From Winogradskyella ursingii (lineage in GTDB: Bacteria; Bacteroidota; Bacteroidia; Flavobacteriales; Flavobacteriaceae), in the NCBI RefSeq assembly GCF_013403975.1, contig NZ_JABFDH010000003.1:186001-250000 (forward strand): DNA of 64,000 nt, given 5' to 3'. Shown one piece after another: positions 43,471 to 51,300 of the stretch. Made by a program: the position numbers and the translations under genes. Below the pieces are notes generated by a model that was given only the letters and a program-made list of their open reading frames with translations, was not told the origin of the DNA and made no database searches. Position 1 is the first letter of the stretch. Each line of letters opens with the position of its first letter.

Positions 43471-44928
43471 TTACTTTATGATAGTTATAGATCCTTTTTT
43501 AGTTTTATTATCTGCCGTGGTTATCACGTAATAGTATATTTGGTTTACATTGTTAGTTTCCAAATCGTTTTCTGGCCAATTATTTTGATAATCATTGGTT
43601 TTAAAAATCACTTTTCCTCTGTTGGTTAAAATCATGACTTCAGTATTGGTGCCACTGACAAATTGTTGTGGAATCACCCAGGTATCATTAATCATATCAC
43701 CATTGGGACTAATAACATTTGGAATTTGATCCACATCTGGAAATGGGTCTGCGGCTTCCTCAATAGTAAAATCGTATTGTACCGCTCCGTTACAACCTGC
43801 AGTTTCCGAAATGACCACACTGTAGTTTCCAAAATTTGAAGCCAAATATGTTTCAGTTGTTGCGTCAGTAATTAATTGATTCCCCAAATACCATTCAAAC
43901 ACAGGGTTTTGAGCCGATGCAGTTACAATAACTTCTAAATTACTGCCGGATTCTAAGTAATTGATTTCTGGTATATTAATGGAACTTTCAAACAATTCGC
44001 TAATCAAATTAATTGAACCTGCGGCTTCGCAACTTCCTAAATCTACCTCCACAGAAAAAACACCCGATTCATTAGTCTGGTACATTTGGTCAGTAGCATC
44101 TGGAATAGCAATACCGTCTTTAAACCATTGGTAAGAGTTACCGCCAATAGTACTTAATGTCGTCAAACCTTGTTCGGGACAATAAGGATTTCCTAAACTT
44201 GAAACAATTGTAGCATTTGCATTGCCAGAGGTGACTTCACTAATAGTTACTCGGTTTGAAAACGAGTTGGAAGTACATGTGCCATAATTTGTTTCTACAA
44301 AGTAAGTACCTTCTGTGCTGACATTTAATTCTGGGCCTTCCTCCACAAATTCCGAAGTGGTAGGACTTGTTTCCCTATACCAATAAAATGTAAGTGAAGG
44401 GTAGAGCAGTGGCGAATCGTTAGAATCTCTTCCTGGATTATCAATAGTCAATAAATAACTACCGCCAGAACAATACGCACCAGTCGAAACTAAATTGTTT
44501 ATGGTAAAAGGTGAATCTTGCACTTTATAATAAGCTGCAAATGATATTGAACCAGCACTAGTAGCTTCTGGAGCCGTACTTTTTATTCTAATTCTGTAGC
44601 CTTCTCCTGCAGAGTTTTCTGGTATCGAAAAATTTAAAGTAGCTGGTGATGTGGTTATAGAACCTGCTGTAGATGTGTAAAGAATTGTCGCATTGGTAAA
44701 ATCGCCCGTAGCGTCAGACATTTCAACAATAAATTGATTTGTAGCTTGTGCTGCTGATTCTGGGGAAAATACAAATGTAGCACTGTAGTCGTTAAATGAT
44801 TCACTAGCACAAGCCTGAGTAAAACCCAAATTAGGAGTACCTATAACCATTTGTGCGCTTAATTGTTTTTGGAAAACAAAAAAGCACCATAGGAAAATAA
44901 GTTTATTAAGCGTAGAATTCGAGTTCAT
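43471..44928 (-). CDS. Type B T9SS sorted surface protein with Ig-like domains
   Basis: A 485-residue secreted protein. Signal peptide about 1-25 (ends Leu-Ser-Ala-Gln). The middle (about 30-390) is beta-rich with repeated Gly-Thr-Tyr/Gly-Asn-Tyr/Gly-Val-Phe turns and paired cysteines, as in Ig-like/PKD domains. The last 85 residues are a gliding-motility-associated type B sorting domain, opened by Val-Ile-Ser-Pro-Asn-Gly-Asp-Met-Ile-Asn-Asp-Thr-Trp and ending with Gly-Ser-Ile-Thr-Ile-Ile-Lys. It is second in the run and has a 1-nt gap to the coiled-coil PorP/SprF gene, so the two are coupled and probably partners at the cell surface. Confidence 0.9.
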   Translation of the reverse strand: MNSNSTLNKLIFLWCFFVFQKQLSAQMVIGTPNLGFTQACASESFNDYSATFVFSPESAAQATNQFIVEMSDATGDFTNATILYTSTAGSITTSPATLNFSIPENSAGEGYRIRIKSTAPEATSAGSISFAAYYKVQDSPFTINNLVSTGAYCSGGSYLLTIDNPGRDSNDSPLLYPSLTFYWYRETSPTTSEFVEEGPELNVSTEGTYFVETNYGTCTSNSFSNRVTISEVTSGNANATIVSSLGNPYCPEQGLTTLSTIGGNSYQWFKDGIAIPDATDQMYQTNESGVFSVEVDLGSCEAAGSINLISELFESSINIPEINYLESGSNLEVIVTASAQNPVFEWYLGNQLITDATTETYLASNFGNYSVVISETAGCNGAVQYDFTIEEAADPFPDVDQIPNVISPNGDMINDTWVIPQQFVSGTNTEVMILTNRGKVIFKTNDYQNNWPENDLETNNVNQIYYYVITTADNKTKKGSITIIK

Positions 44929-44996
44929 TTAATTTAGGTTGTAGTTGTCTATCCTATACGCGTCTGGTTAAAAATTAAAGAATTAAAGTCAGTTCA

Positions 44997-46322
44997 TTAA
45001 TCTTCGTCTGGATCGTCATAGTCTTCATAGTCATTTGAAGCTATGATTCTATTGATTCTTAATCTAAAGTCTGGTTGTCTGCTATTGCTAGCATCAATAA
45101 ATGTTTCAGAATCTGGACCTTTGGAATAAACATTATCAAAGGCGCGGCTACCATACCAGCTTTCCAGATCTTCATTATTGCTGTTATATTTAGAGAAGAT
45201 GTTCCCATTACAATTATTGAAATAGGTCTTGTTAAAATTAATTTTCTCAAGATTTTGAGCATTAATCATTATTTTTTCGTCTAAAATAACCGCTGGACTA
45301 AATCCAGAAATCACACTATTGCTAATTGTGAAGTGAGTATCTACACCTATATAAATAGCTTCTTGCACTAATCCAATCTTAATATCAGACTCTAGATCGT
45401 TGGAAATATTTACCATTGTAAGATTTTCTGCAAAAACACGGCTTTCCTTTTTTGCAATATTCATGTTTTCTTCTTGGTCATAAGATTTAATTGACAGTAC
45501 TTTAGACCCATCCGGACTAGAGATGTAAGGAGATCTGACAGCTAGGGAATTAAGAATGTTGCACTGAGCACCATAATTAAATTGATAATCATTTTGACTT
45601 GACCTAAATGAAATAAGTTTTACCAATATCAAATCACCACCCATAATATTGAAGGAATCTCCTTCGCAATAGCTCACCATTACATTATAGATTGTAGTAT
45701 CACGACCCACGCCTGCTAAAGTTAATCCATTAAAATTGCCAAAATCACGAGTTTTCTTACCAGCAAATTCAATACGTACATATTTTAATATACCGGAATT
45801 GCTATTGGGATTATCACCGCCAAAACTAATGTCGCTTGTTGAGTTAGGCTTTAAGCCAAAATTTAAAGAGGTCTCATTTCCAAAAGTGTTAATAGGAGCA
45901 TCTCCTAGAATAAATAATCCGCCCCAATCGCCTTCTTTTTTATCACTTCGACTAGATGTGAAAACTATTGGATCTGTAGGTGTGCCTTCTGCAATGATCT
46001 GAGAATTTTTACTTATTGTAAGAGAACCTTTAGTCTTGAAATCACCAATAATTACAGTGCCTGGCTCAATAGTTAAAATAGCGTTGTTGGTTACAAACAC
46101 ATCGCCAATCAATAAATAGATATCTTTTTTGAAAAGCTTGGTGTCTTTATCAATATTACCGCTTATGATTTGGGTAGGTTTACCATAAACCGCCTGATTA
46201 GGCTTAAATTCTGTCCATGTATCCAACCAATTATCGTATCCCGTAATTCCTTTTTCCTGTTGTGCATTCAGAGTACTAAATACCAATAGAAGTGTTAGTA
46301 AACTCAGCGTAATTTTTTTCAT
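44997..46322 (-). CDS. Secreted beta-helix protein, unknown function
   Basis: A 441-residue exported protein (signal peptide about 1-21, ends Leu-Asn-Ala-Gln). After a short conserved N region the chain reads as stacked strands: Leu-Thr-Ile-Glu-Pro-Gly-Thr-Val-Ile near residue 82, Gly-Ser-Leu-Thr-Ile-Ser-Lys-Asn near 97, and Trp-Gly-Gly-Leu-Phe-Ile-Leu-Gly-Asp near 134. This pattern is typical of right-handed beta helices on surface proteins of Bacteroidota. The acidic C-terminus (Asp/Glu/Tyr) carries no T9SS sorting domain, so its final location is unclear. It is first in the T9SS run, behind a canonical promoter, 68 nt before the next gene. Confidence 0.75.
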   Translation of the reverse strand: MKKITLSLLTLLLVFSTLNAQQEKGITGYDNWLDTWTEFKPNQAVYGKPTQIISGNIDKDTKLFKKDIYLLIGDVFVTNNAILTIEPGTVIIGDFKTKGSLTISKNSQIIAEGTPTDPIVFTSSRSDKKEGDWGGLFILGDAPINTFGNETSLNFGLKPNSTSDISFGGDNPNSNSGILKYVRIEFAGKKTRDFGNFNGLTLAGVGRDTTIYNVMVSYCEGDSFNIMGGDLILVKLISFRSSQNDYQFNYGAQCNILNSLAVRSPYISSPDGSKVLSIKSYDQEENMNIAKKESRVFAENLTMVNISNDLESDIKIGLVQEAIYIGVDTHFTISNSVISGFSPAVILDEKIMINAQNLEKINFNKTYFNNCNGNIFSKYNSNNEDLESWYGSRAFDNVYSKGPDSETFIDASNSRQPDFRLRINRIIASNDYEDYDDPDED

Positions 46323-46371
46323 AATAGGTTAATTTATTATTTAGATTTTTGGGCAATCTATCTATATGAAT

Positions 46372-46403
46372 CAAACATAGTACATAATCCCACGAAATAC
46401 AAA
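46372..46403 (-). promoter_or_regulatory. Canonical Bacteroidota promoter of the T9SS surface-protein run
   Basis: On the minus strand: TTTG (46403-46400), a 20-nt spacer, then TATGTTTG (46379-46372). This matches the TTTG-N19-21-TAnnTTTG consensus in full. Transcription would start about 40-45 nt before ATG 46322. Confidence 0.82.
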
Positions 46404-46504
46404 TTATATCGATGAAATACACAAATTAATAAGATGATACAGAACTTTTCTTACATTTTTTATCCATTTCTAGGTTTTAAATGAAAATATTAGACTCTGA
46501 GAAT

Positions 46505-46534
46505 GAAAAAACCTTAACAATTACTTGTTAAGGT
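46505..46534 (-). terminator. Terminator of the 150-residue secreted-protein gene
   Basis: A perfect 10-bp stem (46511-46520 with 46525-46534) and 4-nt loop are followed by TTTTT on the minus strand, 32 nt past the stop at 46566. It separates this gene from the T9SS run, which therefore has its own promoter. Confidence 0.85.
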
Positions 46535-46565
46535 CTCTTAAGATTAAGCGGTAAAGTAGTAAAGT

Positions 46566-47018
46566 TTAGTTCTTCTTAAAATCGTTATAAGTATGTAATG
46601 ATTTTAGCGTCTCTTCATAAAATAAAATTGCCGAAATTAAATCTGACGTATCAGAGTATGGCAAAATTTTCTTTTGAAATTCTATAGTACTATCAAAATA
46701 TGTGGTTGAAGCTTCAATATTATCTTCCAATGCCTTTTTATTTTCTTTTGTATCTGGGATGCCTAAGGTGGACATCGTAATTCCAGGTTTAGTTGCAAAA
46801 GCAATATTAGGTAGTATATTTACAATTACTTCAATACGTTCTATATATAAAACTAATAGCTCACCTTTAGGCATATTCTCTAAAGCCTCACGACTATGAT
46901 ACTTCGAAATATTGACTTTTCCACTGATTATACTTTGGGATTCGTTCTTTTTTTGAGCAAAACCTATACTGACCATTAAGATAAAAAAGGCACTTAAAAG
47001 AGTAAGTTTTGTATTCAT
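46566..47018 (-). CDS. Secreted protein, unknown function
   Basis: A 150-residue protein with a signal peptide (about 1-22, ends Gly-Phe-Ala-Gln). The mature part is mostly helical and polar, with a Gly-Ile-Thr-Met-Ser-Thr-Leu-Gly-Ile-Pro segment near residue 80 and no Cys, so a small helical bundle in the periplasm is likely. No family is recognised. It has a promoter at 47050-47079 and, just upstream of that, a four-unit 20-bp repeat array, which makes it the best candidate for tight regulation in this part. It ends at its own terminator. Confidence 0.75.
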   Translation of the reverse strand: MNTKLTLLSAFFILMVSIGFAQKKNESQSIISGKVNISKYHSREALENMPKGELLVLYIERIEVIVNILPNIAFATKPGITMSTLGIPDTKENKKALEDNIEASTTYFDSTIEFQKKILPYSDTSDLISAILFYEETLKSLHTYNDFKKN

Positions 47019-47049
47019 AATTTAGGGATTTAGGTTCATGTTTGTGCAA

Positions 47050-47079
47050 CAAATCTATACATTAAATTAAAAAATCCAA
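47050..47079 (-). promoter_or_regulatory. Promoter of the 150-residue secreted-protein gene
   Basis: On the minus strand: GTTG (47079-47076), 18 further bases, then TAGATTTG (47057-47050). The -7 element matches TAnnTTTG exactly; the -33 element is a partial match (TTG only). The repeat array at 47111-47190 begins 32 nt upstream. Confidence 0.65.
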
Positions 47080-47110
47080 CTTATTTCACTTATTTTTTTA
47101 AGATTATTTT

Positions 47111-47190
47111 ATAATGTAAAATGCATATTTTGCGGATAAACTGCGTCTTTAGCGGATAAAATGCGTTTTTTATAGACGTAATGCATTTTT
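47111..47190. repeat. Four direct repeats with an exact 20-bp period (regulator-binding array)
   Basis: Four units start at 47111, 47131, 47151 and 47171. The third reads AGCGGATAAAATGCGTTTTT; eight columns are invariant across the four (A at 10, TGC at 12-14, T at 16, TTT at 18-20). A 20-bp step puts the sites on nearly the same face of the helix. The array lies 32 nt upstream of the -33 box of the 46566-47018 gene, the place for an activator. It is also 309 nt upstream of ATG 47499. The other parts of the 480-nt gap (47019-47498) hold a weak 7-bp inverted repeat (47403-47409 with 47433-47439) and nothing else I recognise. Confidence 0.75.
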
Positions 47191-47498
47191 CTGATTTTCG
47201 ATTTTTTAAGTGTATTTGAATAGCAAAAAATAGATTTTTATAATTTTTTGACACCCTATAAACGTATAAATACTTCGAATTTGTCTCTTTTATAATGAGA
47301 GCATATTTTCAAAATTTGGTAAATCTGTCATCCTACTTTAAAGGCTTATAACTTATTGTTATCTATATTTCAGCTTCATTTCGTCGAAATAATCGAGCAC
47401 TTCCATACGCTTTAACCTTAAATTTAGTCATTCGTATGGTTTATAGTGGTTTATGAAATTTATAAAAGAAATTTGATCAATCCCAAACTCTTTATTTC

Positions 47499-48125
47499 AT
47501 GAAAACTCGCTCTTACTTTTTAAAATTTGTCATTCTTTTAGGCGTTTTTAATTTTATAAATGCACAATCTTCGGATGGTTCCAATGGTATAAATCAAATA
47601 AACCCTATATATGATTATTTGGGTCAGAAGATAAGTAATACGGCTACAATTCCTGATTTTCAATCAAAATCAGATCAACTTAAAATTACTGGTACCATAT
47701 ATAAAAGCGATGGTGTTACACCTGCTAAAAATGTAGTACTCTATATTGAGCAAGCTGATGAACATGGTGATTTTGACTTGAGAAACGAAAAAGAAAACCG
47801 TTACGTTTACAATAGAGCATGGATAAAAACAAATGAGGATGGTAAGTACACATTTTACACATATGTTCCTGGTAACGATAGAAGATTTAATCAATTTCAA
47901 CAGATTTTTCCTGTAGTTATAGATGAAAATCAAAATACTTATGAAATCGGTACTTACCTTTTTGATCAAGATCCATTGCTCTCGAGAGCTTGTCGAAAAA
48001 AAATCGCAAAAAAGGATGATCCAACAAGAATATTAAAACTGCAAAAAGTCGAAAGTTTATTTACCGCAAAACGGGATATAGTTTTACCAGAAAATATTGG
48101 TAAAGAAAAAGTAGCATCTAAATAA
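47499..48125 (+). CDS. Secreted intradiol-dioxygenase-like protein lacking the histidine ligands
   Basis: A 208-residue protein with a signal peptide (about 1-23) and a beta-sandwich like intradiol ring-cleavage dioxygenases: Ile-Thr-Gly-Thr-Ile-Tyr-Lys-Ser-Asp-Gly near residue 66, Val-Val-Leu-Tyr-Ile-Glu-Gln-Ala-Asp near 80, and Ala-Trp-Ile-Lys-Thr-Asn-Glu-Asp-Gly-Lys-Tyr near 107. In active enzymes iron is held by two Tyr and by a His-x-His pair. The Tyr-rich parts are here, but the region where His-x-His should be reads Phe-Gln-Gln-Ile-Phe-Pro, with no His. So the protein is probably a non-catalytic binding domain. Single gene with a perfect terminator. Confidence 0.72.
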   Translation: MKTRSYFLKFVILLGVFNFINAQSSDGSNGINQINPIYDYLGQKISNTATIPDFQSKSDQLKITGTIYKSDGVTPAKNVVLYIEQADEHGDFDLRNEKENRYVYNRAWIKTNEDGKYTFYTYVPGNDRRFNQFQQIFPVVIDENQNTYEIGTYLFDQDPLLSRACRKKIAKKDDPTRILKLQKVESLFTAKRDIVLPENIGKEKVASK

Positions 48126-48145
48126 ATAGCATTATCATCTAGAGC

Positions 48146-48175
48146 AAAAGGCATCATAAATTTATGATGCCTTTT
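48146..48175 (+). terminator. Terminator of the intradiol-like gene
   Basis: A perfect 30-nt palindrome (48146-48160 with 48161-48175) with T-rich + strand end, 20 nt past the stop at 48125. Confidence 0.85.
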
Positions 48176-48215
48176 TAGTTTAAATTATAAAAGAAGTTTA
48201 AAGCCTAAAAGAAAC

Positions 48216-48253
48216 AAAGGGAATTAAAAGATTTTTACATCTTAATTCCCTTT
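48216..48253 (-). terminator. Terminator hairpin behind the TPP-type aptamer
   Basis: On the minus strand a 12-bp stem (48253-48242 with 48227-48216) with a 14-nt loop is followed by a T-rich run. It begins 3 nt after the end of aptamer helix P1, and its first arm resembles the 3' side of P1, as in an expression platform. Confidence 0.8.
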
Positions 48254-48256
48254 GAA

Positions 48257-48340
48257 ATCATAATTCCTTCAGTTGGCATTATCCGACGAAGTGCAATGGG
48301 TATATTTTCAGCTGTCTAACTTAAGCACCCCAATTATGAT
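48257..48340 (-). promoter_or_regulatory. TPP-type (THI element) riboswitch aptamer without a downstream gene
   Basis: Read on the minus strand, 84 nt fit the TPP riboswitch. P1 is a perfect 9-bp helix (ATCATAATT with AATTATGAT). It is followed by GGGGTGC (P2), a variable P3, GCTGAAAATATACCC (consensus GCTGAGA...ATACCC), and GGATAATGCC (P5 with its loop) closed by a changed P4 (CTTC with GAAG) and GGAA. Deviations are at CTGAGA to CTGAAA and in the two P4/P5 junction strands, which in known structures hold the pyrimidine and the diphosphate. A promoter ends 5 nt upstream and a terminator follows. No thiamine gene lies downstream; the next gene there (47499-48125) points the other way. Confidence 0.82.
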
Positions 48341-48344
48341 ATAA

Positions 48345-48375
48345 TAAATATACAGAATAATCTAATTGAATCAAA
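48345..48375 (-). promoter_or_regulatory. Promoter of the riboswitch RNA
   Basis: On the minus strand: TTTG (48375-48372), a 19-nt spacer, then TATATTTA (48352-48345). Only the last base of the -7 element differs from TAnnTTTG. The start of transcription would be about 48340, at the first base of aptamer helix P1. Confidence 0.68.
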
Positions 48376-48416
48376 GCATTTTAACATTCTTTAAATATTA
48401 ATTTATGGTTTTATTT

Positions 48417-49814
48417 CTAACCATTTGAAATCATAATAGATTTTGTATTCACAAATTCCTTCATACCAAATCCTCCGTGTTCTCTACCGTAACCAGAATC
48501 CTTAACACCACCAAATGGCATATTAGGTTCTGCTAGACCAAAAGAATTTATGAATATCATACCTGTGTCAAAATACTTTTCAGCCAATTCGGCGGCTTTT
48601 TCTTCATCTTTAGAAAATATTCCTCCTCCAAGACCAAATCTACTATCGTTTGCTATTCTCATAGCGTCGTCTGTATCTTTAGCTTTAATCAATGAAGCCA
48701 CAGGCCCAAAAAGTTCATCGTCATAAGCTGGCTGCCCAGGCTCTACTTGTTCTAAAACTGTTGCTGGGTAATAATAGCCTTCACCATCAGGCATTTCGCC
48801 ACCACAAAGAATTTTTGCACCTTTAACAACACTGTTTTGTACTTGTTCATGAAGTTTCTCACGTAAATCCTCACGTGCCATCGGTCCCATATCTGATGAT
48901 TCTTTTGTTGGGTCACCAATTTTAATATCTGACATGGCTTTTACAAATGCTTCCTTAAAATCATCATAAATTGCCTCTACAGCAATAAAACGCTTTGCTG
49001 CAATACATGTTTCGCCATTGTTGTAGATTCTTCCTTGAACACATTTTTTCACCGCAACATCTAAATCTGCATCATCTAATATGATATATGCGTCATTACT
49101 TCCCAACTCCAAAACCGTCTTTTTCAATTCAGCACCAGCTTTTTCACCGATGGTTTTTCCTGCACCAGGACTACCTGTAAGGGTAACACCTCTTACCAAT
49201 TTATGCTTTATGAGCTCATCGGATTGGTTGTGGCTAATTATCACAACCTTAAATAATCCTTCTGGCAAACCTGCTGTTTCAAAAATAGTTTCAAGTAATA
49301 GGGCAGTGCCAGTAACATTAGCGGCATGTTTTAGCAAAACAGCATTACCAGCCATTAAATTTACAATGGCATATCTAATAACTTGATAAGCTGGATAGTT
49401 CCAGGGTTGGATGCCGTATATAATTCCTATAGGCGAGTAGGTAATTATGCCTTTCCCACCATCGGATAGTTCACGTTCCTCGTTTTTAAGGACCTCTGGA
49501 CCCTGTTTGGCCGTGTATTCACAAATTCCGGAACAAAGTTTAATTTCTTGATGACTTTGCTTAATCAATTTACCCATTTCATTGGTCATGAGCTCAGCTA
49601 ATTCAGACTTGTAATTTTGAAGTTCTTTACCAATATTTTTAATGACCTCACCGCGCTCTTTGTGCGATTTCTTCTTCCATTCTAAAAATGCTTGATGAGA
49701 ATTTTGAACAATTTCTTCAATTTGATCACTATTCATCTCATTATAAGAAGATAATTTCTTTCCATTAGCCGGATTTGTTGTTTCAATCGTTTTTTTATCT
49801 GTTGTAGTTTCCAT
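48417..49814 (-). CDS. NAD(P)-dependent succinate-semialdehyde dehydrogenase-like enzyme
   Basis: A 465-residue aldehyde dehydrogenase that oxidises an aldehyde to its acid. The frame is open from 49922, but ATG 49814 gives the usual N-terminus (Thr-Asn-Pro-Ala-Asn-Gly-Lys). Cofactor Gly-Ser-Pro-Gly-Ala-Gly lies near residue 212, the general-base Glu in Leu-Glu-Leu-Gly-Ser-Asn-Asp near 234, and the catalytic Cys in Gly-Glu-Thr-Cys-Ile-Ala near 268. The size and the Lys/His in the cofactor pocket fit the SSADH (GabD-like) group. It follows the SDR gene by 22 nt; the pair form a minus-strand operon. Confidence 0.9.
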   Translation of the reverse strand: METTTDKKTIETTNPANGKKLSSYNEMNSDQIEEIVQNSHQAFLEWKKKSHKERGEVIKNIGKELQNYKSELAELMTNEMGKLIKQSHQEIKLCSGICEYTAKQGPEVLKNEERELSDGGKGIITYSPIGIIYGIQPWNYPAYQVIRYAIVNLMAGNAVLLKHAANVTGTALLLETIFETAGLPEGLFKVVIISHNQSDELIKHKLVRGVTLTGSPGAGKTIGEKAGAELKKTVLELGSNDAYIILDDADLDVAVKKCVQGRIYNNGETCIAAKRFIAVEAIYDDFKEAFVKAMSDIKIGDPTKESSDMGPMAREDLREKLHEQVQNSVVKGAKILCGGEMPDGEGYYYPATVLEQVEPGQPAYDDELFGPVASLIKAKDTDDAMRIANDSRFGLGGGIFSKDEEKAAELAEKYFDTGMIFINSFGLAEPNMPFGGVKDSGYGREHGGFGMKEFVNTKSIMISNG

Positions 49815-49836
49815 AGTATCTTTTTTAATTATTTTT

Positions 49837-50577
49837 TTATTTCTGTTCACTTGGTACAATATACACATCATTAATATTGACGCGGTCTGGTTGTGATAAT
49901 GCATAATAGATAGCATTTGCAATATCCTCGGATTCTAAGGTGTTCATACTCATCATATCAGACATTTTATCTTTAATGTCTTCGTCTGTAATAGTATCGG
50001 TAAGATTGGTTGCAACAGCACCAGGTTCTATTGATGTCACATTAATCCCGTGTTCTGGAGCAAGTTCTTGTCTCAATCCTTCAGAAAACATTTTTACTGC
50101 CGATTTTGTTGCACAGTATACTGCACCACCTGGAAAATAGCGATGTGCCGCCATAGACGAAATATTTATGATATCTCCTCCCTTATTTTCAATAAGTTTT
50201 GGTAGAACTGAAGACACGCCGTTTAAAACACCTTTAATATTTACATCTACCATTTTGTCCCACTCATCAGTTTTTAACTTTTCAATGAATGAAAGAGGCA
50301 TCAATCCAGCATTGTTAATTAATCCATCTACTTTACCATATTCTGATACTGCCTTTGAAACTACATCTTCAAAATCTTTTTTCTTAGTCACATCACCAGA
50401 TGCTACCAATGCTTTTCCTCCAGATTTTTCAATATCGTTCTTTAGGTTATTCAACTTATCCTCAGTTCTAGCCATGAGAACCACTTTAGCACCTTCTCCG
50501 GCCAGTTTTTTTGCTGTTGCCTCACCGATTCCGCTGGATGCTCCAGTGATTATTATTACTCTGTTATCTAATGTCAT
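49837..50577 (-). CDS. SDR-family oxidoreductase
   Basis: A 246-residue classical short-chain dehydrogenase. The cofactor motif Thr-Gly-Ala-Ser-Ser-Gly-Ile-Gly lies near residues 11-18, Asn-Asn-Ala-Gly near 88, and the catalytic Ser, Tyr and Lys are in Ile-Ser-Ser and Tyr-Cys-Ala-Thr-Lys near 140-158. An Arg after the second strand (Met-Ala-Arg-Thr-Glu) favours NADP(H). It resembles YdfG-like serine/3-hydroxy acid dehydrogenases, but the substrate is not known. First gene of the operon with the aldehyde dehydrogenase, whose start lies 22 nt downstream. Confidence 0.9.
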   Translation of the reverse strand: MTLDNRVIIITGASSGIGEATAKKLAGEGAKVVLMARTEDKLNNLKNDIEKSGGKALVASGDVTKKKDFEDVVSKAVSEYGKVDGLINNAGLMPLSFIEKLKTDEWDKMVDVNIKGVLNGVSSVLPKLIENKGGDIINISSMAAHRYFPGGAVYCATKSAVKMFSEGLRQELAPEHGINVTSIEPGAVATNLTDTITDEDIKDKMSDMMSMNTLESEDIANAIYYALSQPDRVNINDVYIVPSEQK

Positions 50578-50785
50578 ATTTATTATTTTTTTATTAAGAT
50601 TTCTTTAAATATCCCTTAAATAACTGGTTAAGGTTAACCCAATAATATTTTATGTTGACGTATTCACTAATCCATCAATTTATTATGTAAGTCGCTATTA
50701 TTAAGAGTAATATTTTTTTCATAAGAGATAAGTCTACAAGAGAGCGGCTTGTATTTTTAGTGTGAATCACATAAAAACAAATAAA

Positions 50786-51292
50786 ATGATAAAGCCAAGA
50801 ACAAAAACACCTAATCTAGAAATTGATTTAGTCAATGATACCAGATGGGATCTGAGCGAACAGACACCGAAAAATTTTACGATGATTGTTTTTTACAGAG
50901 GCAAACATTGTCCGGTTTGCAAAAAGCAGCTGGAAGAGCTTCAGCAAAAACTAAGCAAATTCACTGAACGTGGAATTAATGTAATTGCTATAAGCTCTGA
51001 TACCGAAAAGGTCGCAAAGGCCACGTATGACGATTGGGATATTGCCGATATTCCTATTGGATTTGAATTTCCTATTGAGGAAGCCAGAAAATGGGGTCTT
51101 TTTATTTCCGAAGGCATTAATGATGAGCCGAAACACTTTACAGAACCAGGTCTATTTTTATTAGATAAAGATCAGAAAGTGTACTGGGAAACCATCCAAT
51201 CCATGCCATTTGGCCGACCAAGTTTTAACGATGTTCTTAGCGGAGTTGACTACATCTTAAAAGAAGATTATCCAGCAAGGGGAGAAGCTTAG
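50786..51292 (+). CDS. Peroxiredoxin-like AhpC/TSA protein
   Basis: A 168-residue thioredoxin-fold protein from ATG 50786; a GTG at 50762 extends the frame by eight residues but the ATG fits better. The active-site region is Phe-Tyr-Arg-Gly-Lys-His-Cys-Pro-Val-Cys-Lys near residue 45, which gives a peroxidatic Cys-Pro-Val-Cys pair as in bacterioferritin comigratory/PRXL2-like proteins. It would reduce peroxides in the cytoplasm. The YihY gene follows 8 nt later and MscS 2 nt after that, so the three form a + strand operon concerned with membrane or osmotic and oxidative stress. Confidence 0.87.
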   Translation: MIKPRTKTPNLEIDLVNDTRWDLSEQTPKNFTMIVFYRGKHCPVCKKQLEELQQKLSKFTERGINVIAISSDTEKVAKATYDDWDIADIPIGFEFPIEEARKWGLFISEGINDEPKHFTEPGLFLLDKDQKVYWETIQSMPFGRPSFNDVLSGVDYILKEDYPARGEA

Positions 51293-51300
51293 TTGTATAT

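Noticed and set aside
47403..47439. 7-bp inverted repeat CCATACG / CGTATGG with 23-nt loop upstream of 47499
   Set aside because: The loop is long and there is no second copy, so neither an operator nor a structured RNA is supported.
47966..48157. 63-residue minus-strand frame downstream of the riboswitch
   Set aside because: It runs antisense through the 3' end of the intradiol-like gene and starts inside that gene's terminator palindrome. It looks like a coding shadow, not the riboswitch target.
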